From: Ardenticatenaceae bacterium | Lineage (GTDB): Bacteria; Chloroflexota; Anaerolineae; Promineifilales; Promineifilaceae | Direction of reading: 5' to 3' | Assembly: GCA_020634435.1 (NCBI GenBank) | Contig: JACKBS010000010.1 | Location: 124,001 to 188,000 of the forward strand | DNA: 64,000 nucleotides | Shown here: one piece after another, positions 61,834 to 64,000 of the stretch | Position numbering within the stretch: the first letter of the stretch is position 1 | Layout of the letters: the number at the start of each line of letters is the position of its first letter | Position numbers and translations under genes: made by a program | The notes under the pieces: model-generated | Told to the model about the DNA's origin: nothing | Seen by the model: only the letters and a program-made list of their open reading frames with translations | Databases searched by the model: none

Positions 61834-62217
61834 TTAGAAAAGCCGGGCCTGGCGAGGTTGCTCTGCCTCGCCGGGACCTCGCCACTGGTATGCTTTCAGA
61901 TCGATCCTGTCTTTTACAAACAGGATGCCCTCGTTTTCTAGCAGCTGACGCTGCTGTTCGGCACCGGGGCGCTGGCTAATTTTTCCCTGCGAATTGATGA
62001 CGCGCTGCCAGGGTACATCGGCAGGGCAGGCGGACATGGCTGTGCCCACCCACCGTGCGCCAAACGCCTGGTACTCATCGGGCGTCACGTCGGTTGGGCA
62101 GGGAATGAGTTGGGCCAGCTGGCCGTAAGTGGCCACGCGCCCAGGCGGAATTTGGCGGGCCAGCTGCCAAACGTGCTCATAAAAAGAGTGCGGATTGCTG
62201 AGTGAGGGAATGTTCAT
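61834..62217 (-). CDS. Alkyltransferase-like protein (MGMT-family, ATL)
   Basis: The 127-residue protein matches the DNA-binding domain of O6-alkylguanine transferase: FYEHVWQLARQIPPGRVATYGQLAQLI and GTAMSACPADVPWQRVINSQGKIS. The usual active-site PCHRV is PWQRV here, so the methyl-accepting cysteine is replaced by tryptophan as in the ATL proteins. ATLs flag O6-alkylguanine lesions for nucleotide excision repair. The gene stands alone. The stop is followed by a short gap to the ArsR promoter. Confidence 0.93.
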   Translation of the reverse strand: MNIPSLSNPHSFYEHVWQLARQIPPGRVATYGQLAQLIPCPTDVTPDEYQAFGARWVGTAMSACPADVPWQRVINSQGKISQRPGAEQQRQLLENEGILFVKDRIDLKAYQWRGPGEAEQPRQARLF

Positions 62218-62235
62218 AGCAAACTATGGATTGGT

Positions 62236-63132
62236 TCAGCTGGCCGAAAAATGGTCGTGCAGCCAGGTGAATAAGGGTTCATCAATCTCAATATCAGTCA
62301 CGGCTTCCGGCTGCAAGGAGCGCTCTTCATAGGTGAAGCAAACCAGCTCATTGAGCGTGCGAGCGCGTCGGGCTGCTGGTACCGCATGGTGTAAATTGTA
62401 CGGATAGTTGTAGCTGGGGGGCAAAATACGGATGCGCTGTTCATCAAGTTCGGCTACCAGCAGCGCACTCAAAACTGCCTGGTGCAAAAAGATTTGGTGC
62501 CGCATGTCCTGGCAAACGGCCGTTTGAAATGCCTGATCGTTTACCAGCTGGGTAAAACAGTCAAGCCAGCGAGCCATCAACTTTTTAGCCGGATTGATGG
62601 CAAAAGCATGCGAATTGAAATAAGCATGAATGCACTCCTGACCAACAAACGTCTCGACGGTTAGCGGAGCTTCGTCTAGGCCGCCCACTTCATACACTTT
62701 TTGCCAGAATGGATCGAGCGGTTCATTGGATGACAGCCCGACATTTTTGATGTGCACAGGTCGCACCGCCGCGTCATATCGCGTTGCCAAATCGAACAGC
62801 TCTGGCGGTTGCACTACCAGGCATTCTGGATCAATCCAAACCAATGTTTGTCCTTCCGGTGCAGCCATCGCTTCGGCCTGGGCGCAGGCGGCGACTTTGT
62901 TAGCAAAAGGATAATGGCCAATATTTTCTGGCGTATGCAGGGGCAAAAATCGCGTGTTTTCGATGACCGGATTCACGTCTGGCACGGCATCGGTGGTAAA
63001 AATCCAGACGGGCGATTGGCTTAAGTTTCCGCCAAAGGAGCGAACGCTTTCGATAAGAATGCGAACAAAATTAGCGTCTTCGGCTGAGCGGATGAGCGTC
63101 AAAAAAATGAGTTGATTTGGGGTGTTTTTCAT
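62236..63132 (-). CDS. Glycosyltransferase-like protein of unknown function
   Basis: About 298 residues. The start NQLIFLTLIRSAEDANFVRILIESVRSFG, then VWIFTTDAVPDVNP and a central LVWIDPECLVVQPPELFDLATRYDAAVRP have the look of a GT-A-like fold with a D-x-D variant (W-I-D-P-E). The later half has FVGQECIHAYFNSHAFAINPAKKLMARWLDCF. No close family is named. GGAGCC precedes the start at 63132. It lies 18 bases upstream of the ATL gene on the same strand. Confidence 0.65.
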   Translation of the reverse strand: MKNTPNQLIFLTLIRSAEDANFVRILIESVRSFGGNLSQSPVWIFTTDAVPDVNPVIENTRFLPLHTPENIGHYPFANKVAACAQAEAMAAPEGQTLVWIDPECLVVQPPELFDLATRYDAAVRPVHIKNVGLSSNEPLDPFWQKVYEVGGLDEAPLTVETFVGQECIHAYFNSHAFAINPAKKLMARWLDCFTQLVNDQAFQTAVCQDMRHQIFLHQAVLSALLVAELDEQRIRILPPSYNYPYNLHHAVPAARRARTLNELVCFTYEERSLQPEAVTDIEIDEPLFTWLHDHFSAS

Positions 63133-63210
63133 CACAATGGCTCCTGGTTCTGCGGCCATCAAATGGTGGCCAACCCACGCAGACAGTATACAAATTTGCC
63201 TCTGGCGGCG

Positions 63211-63366
63211 TCAACAAAATGAAGTTGTGTGCGATATTTGAGGCGTGTTAAGCGGGGTCAAACTGTCCTCGCTGAACCGGTAGGCGGTGTAATTGGGATA
63301 GAGGTTCTGGAGAGCACGATTGGCCTCATTCCCCAGATCGCGAGCGAAAACGACCAGACCCGACAT
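63211..63366 (-). CDS. Possible small protein, 51 residues
   Basis: A short frame starts 13 bases after the phosphatase stop: MSGLVVFARDLGNEANRALQN, then LYPNYTAYRFSEDSLTPL. The composition looks protein-like, but there is no ribosome site and no family. It could be a remnant. Confidence 0.25.
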   Translation of the reverse strand: MSGLVVFARDLGNEANRALQNLYPNYTAYRFSEDSLTPLNTPQISHTTSFC

Positions 63367-63379
63367 TTGCGCGTGGGCT

Positions 63380-64000
63380 CTATTTTATGCGGGTGACAAT
63401 CATCAAAGTAATGTCGTCAAATTGGGGTGCGCCGTCCACAAAGGTGTGAACCGCTTCGGTGATGGCTTGTTGCAAGGCGACGGCCTGAGTAAACGGCCGT
63501 TGGGCAATGGCCAGTAAACGAGCTTCACCAAACTCAACCTTGGCATCGTTTTGCGCTTCTGGCACGCCGTCACTGTACAGAATCAAATGATCCCCCACGC
63601 CAATTTCAATGGTTTCCTGCTGCCATTCCATCCCCTCGAACATGCCCAGCGGGATGCCGGTTTTGCTTAAGCTTTGCACGCTGCCATTCAGATGAAAGGT
63701 GGGATTGTGCCCGGCATTGGCGTAAGTGAAACGGCCGTTTTCCAGCTCCAATACACCATAAAAAACCGTCACAAATTGGTCAGTTTCGGTATCGTCCAGA
63801 ATGCGCTCGTTGGCAAGTTGCAGCGCTTTGCCCGGCTCGTCGGGGAACTGCATGGCAAAGGTGCGAATCAGCGTGCGGCTGAGCGCCATGTAAAGCGCGG
63901 CCCCTGTACCTTTGTCGGCCACATCAGCCACGACCAGACCGATACGGCCGTTTCCCAGCGGCACAAAGTCGTAAAAATCGCCTGATGTTTGTCGTGCCGG
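63380..64000 (-). CDS. SpoIIE/RsbU-type PP2C phosphatase, 5' part cut by window edge
   Basis: The frame continues off the right edge. The visible 206 residues are the catalytic domain of a PPM-type serine phosphatase: ARQTSGDFYDF, GLVVADVADKGTGAALYMALSRT, VTVFYGVLELENGRFTYANAGHNPTFHL, and LYSDGVPEAQN with the late DDITLMIVTR. Metal-binding aspartates are in GDFYD, ADVADKG, SDGV and DDIT. Such phosphatases act on anti-anti-sigma factors in stress partner-switching. No Rsb partner is in view. Confidence 0.92.
   Translation of the reverse strand, partial: PARQTSGDFYDFVPLGNGRIGLVVADVADKGTGAALYMALSRTLIRTFAMQFPDEPGKALQLANERILDDTETDQFVTVFYGVLELENGRFTYANAGHNPTFHLNGSVQSLSKTGIPLGMFEGMEWQQETIEIGVGDHLILYSDGVPEAQNDAKVEFGEARLLAIAQRPFTQAVALQQAITEAVHTFVDGAPQFDDITLMIVTRIK

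Overview
The window looks like a chromosomal segment of an uncultured-type Chloroflexota bacterium, probably of the Anaerolineae/Caldilineae group. This is an inference from the gene content: a very long BTAD/NB-ARC/TPR regulator, CUT1 and CUT2 sugar importers with arabinan-degrading enzymes, an S-adenosylhomocysteinase next to an adenosine-type kinase, and many lipoproteins with threonine/acid-rich linkers. The genes are intact and densely packed. I see no rRNA, tRNA, CRISPR array, phage module or transposase.

Layout. 1-7.4 kb: a nucleotidyltransferase cut by the window edge; a TetR - HXXEE membrane protein - CocE hydrolase operon whose hydrolase carries a frameshift; a GNAT acetyltransferase; an iron alcohol dehydrogenase overlapping a PAS histidine kinase; a PAP2 protein. 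7.5-10.7 kb: ahcY plus a PfkB kinase (methyl-cycle by-product recycling) and a DPM1-like glycosyltransferase. 11-20 kb: membrane protein, orphan ABC ATPase, site-2 protease, HEAT-repeat protein, AEC transporter, degenerate peptidase-MA protein, SnoaL protein and a secreted TAP-type hydrolase. 20-33.8 kb: htpG and a partial second copy of its 3' end flanking a DUF1801 gene, an amine oxidase, small membrane proteins, a 725-residue protein of unknown function, the 1352-residue BTAD regulator and a stand-alone Smr protein. 33.9-56.4 kb: a large arabinan/L-arabinose locus. 56.5-64 kb: enoyl-CoA hydratase, methyltransferase, aldo-keto reductase, beta-lactamase-fold hydrolase, an ArsR-SRPBCC pair, a DUF1579-like protein, an alkyltransferase-like protein, a glycosyltransferase-like protein and a SpoIIE-type phosphatase cut by the window edge.

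The arabinose locus reads as two regulons. A LacI regulator (44854-45894) sits upstream of a CUT1 importer followed by GH51, GH2, GH43 and GH127 enzymes, so arabino-oligosaccharides released outside by the GH43 lipoprotein can be imported and trimmed to L-arabinose. A second LacI regulator (55423-56445) is divergent from a CUT2 importer (chvE-mmsAB) - oxidoreductase - ribulokinase - araD - araA operon that imports free arabinose and converts it to xylulose 5-phosphate. Palindromic operators overlap recognisable sigma-70 promoters at both regulators.

The strongest genome-level signal is the palindrome ACGGCCGT: about 100 copies by my reading of the 64 kb, in genes and between genes, in several reading frames, often extended to GAAACGGCCGTTTC. 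About one or two would be expected by chance. It behaves like the cyanobacterial HIP1 element, and a pair of copies even forms a terminator at 15145-15189. A second repeat class consists of degenerate 7-8 bp tandem arrays between genes and, once, inside a coding sequence.
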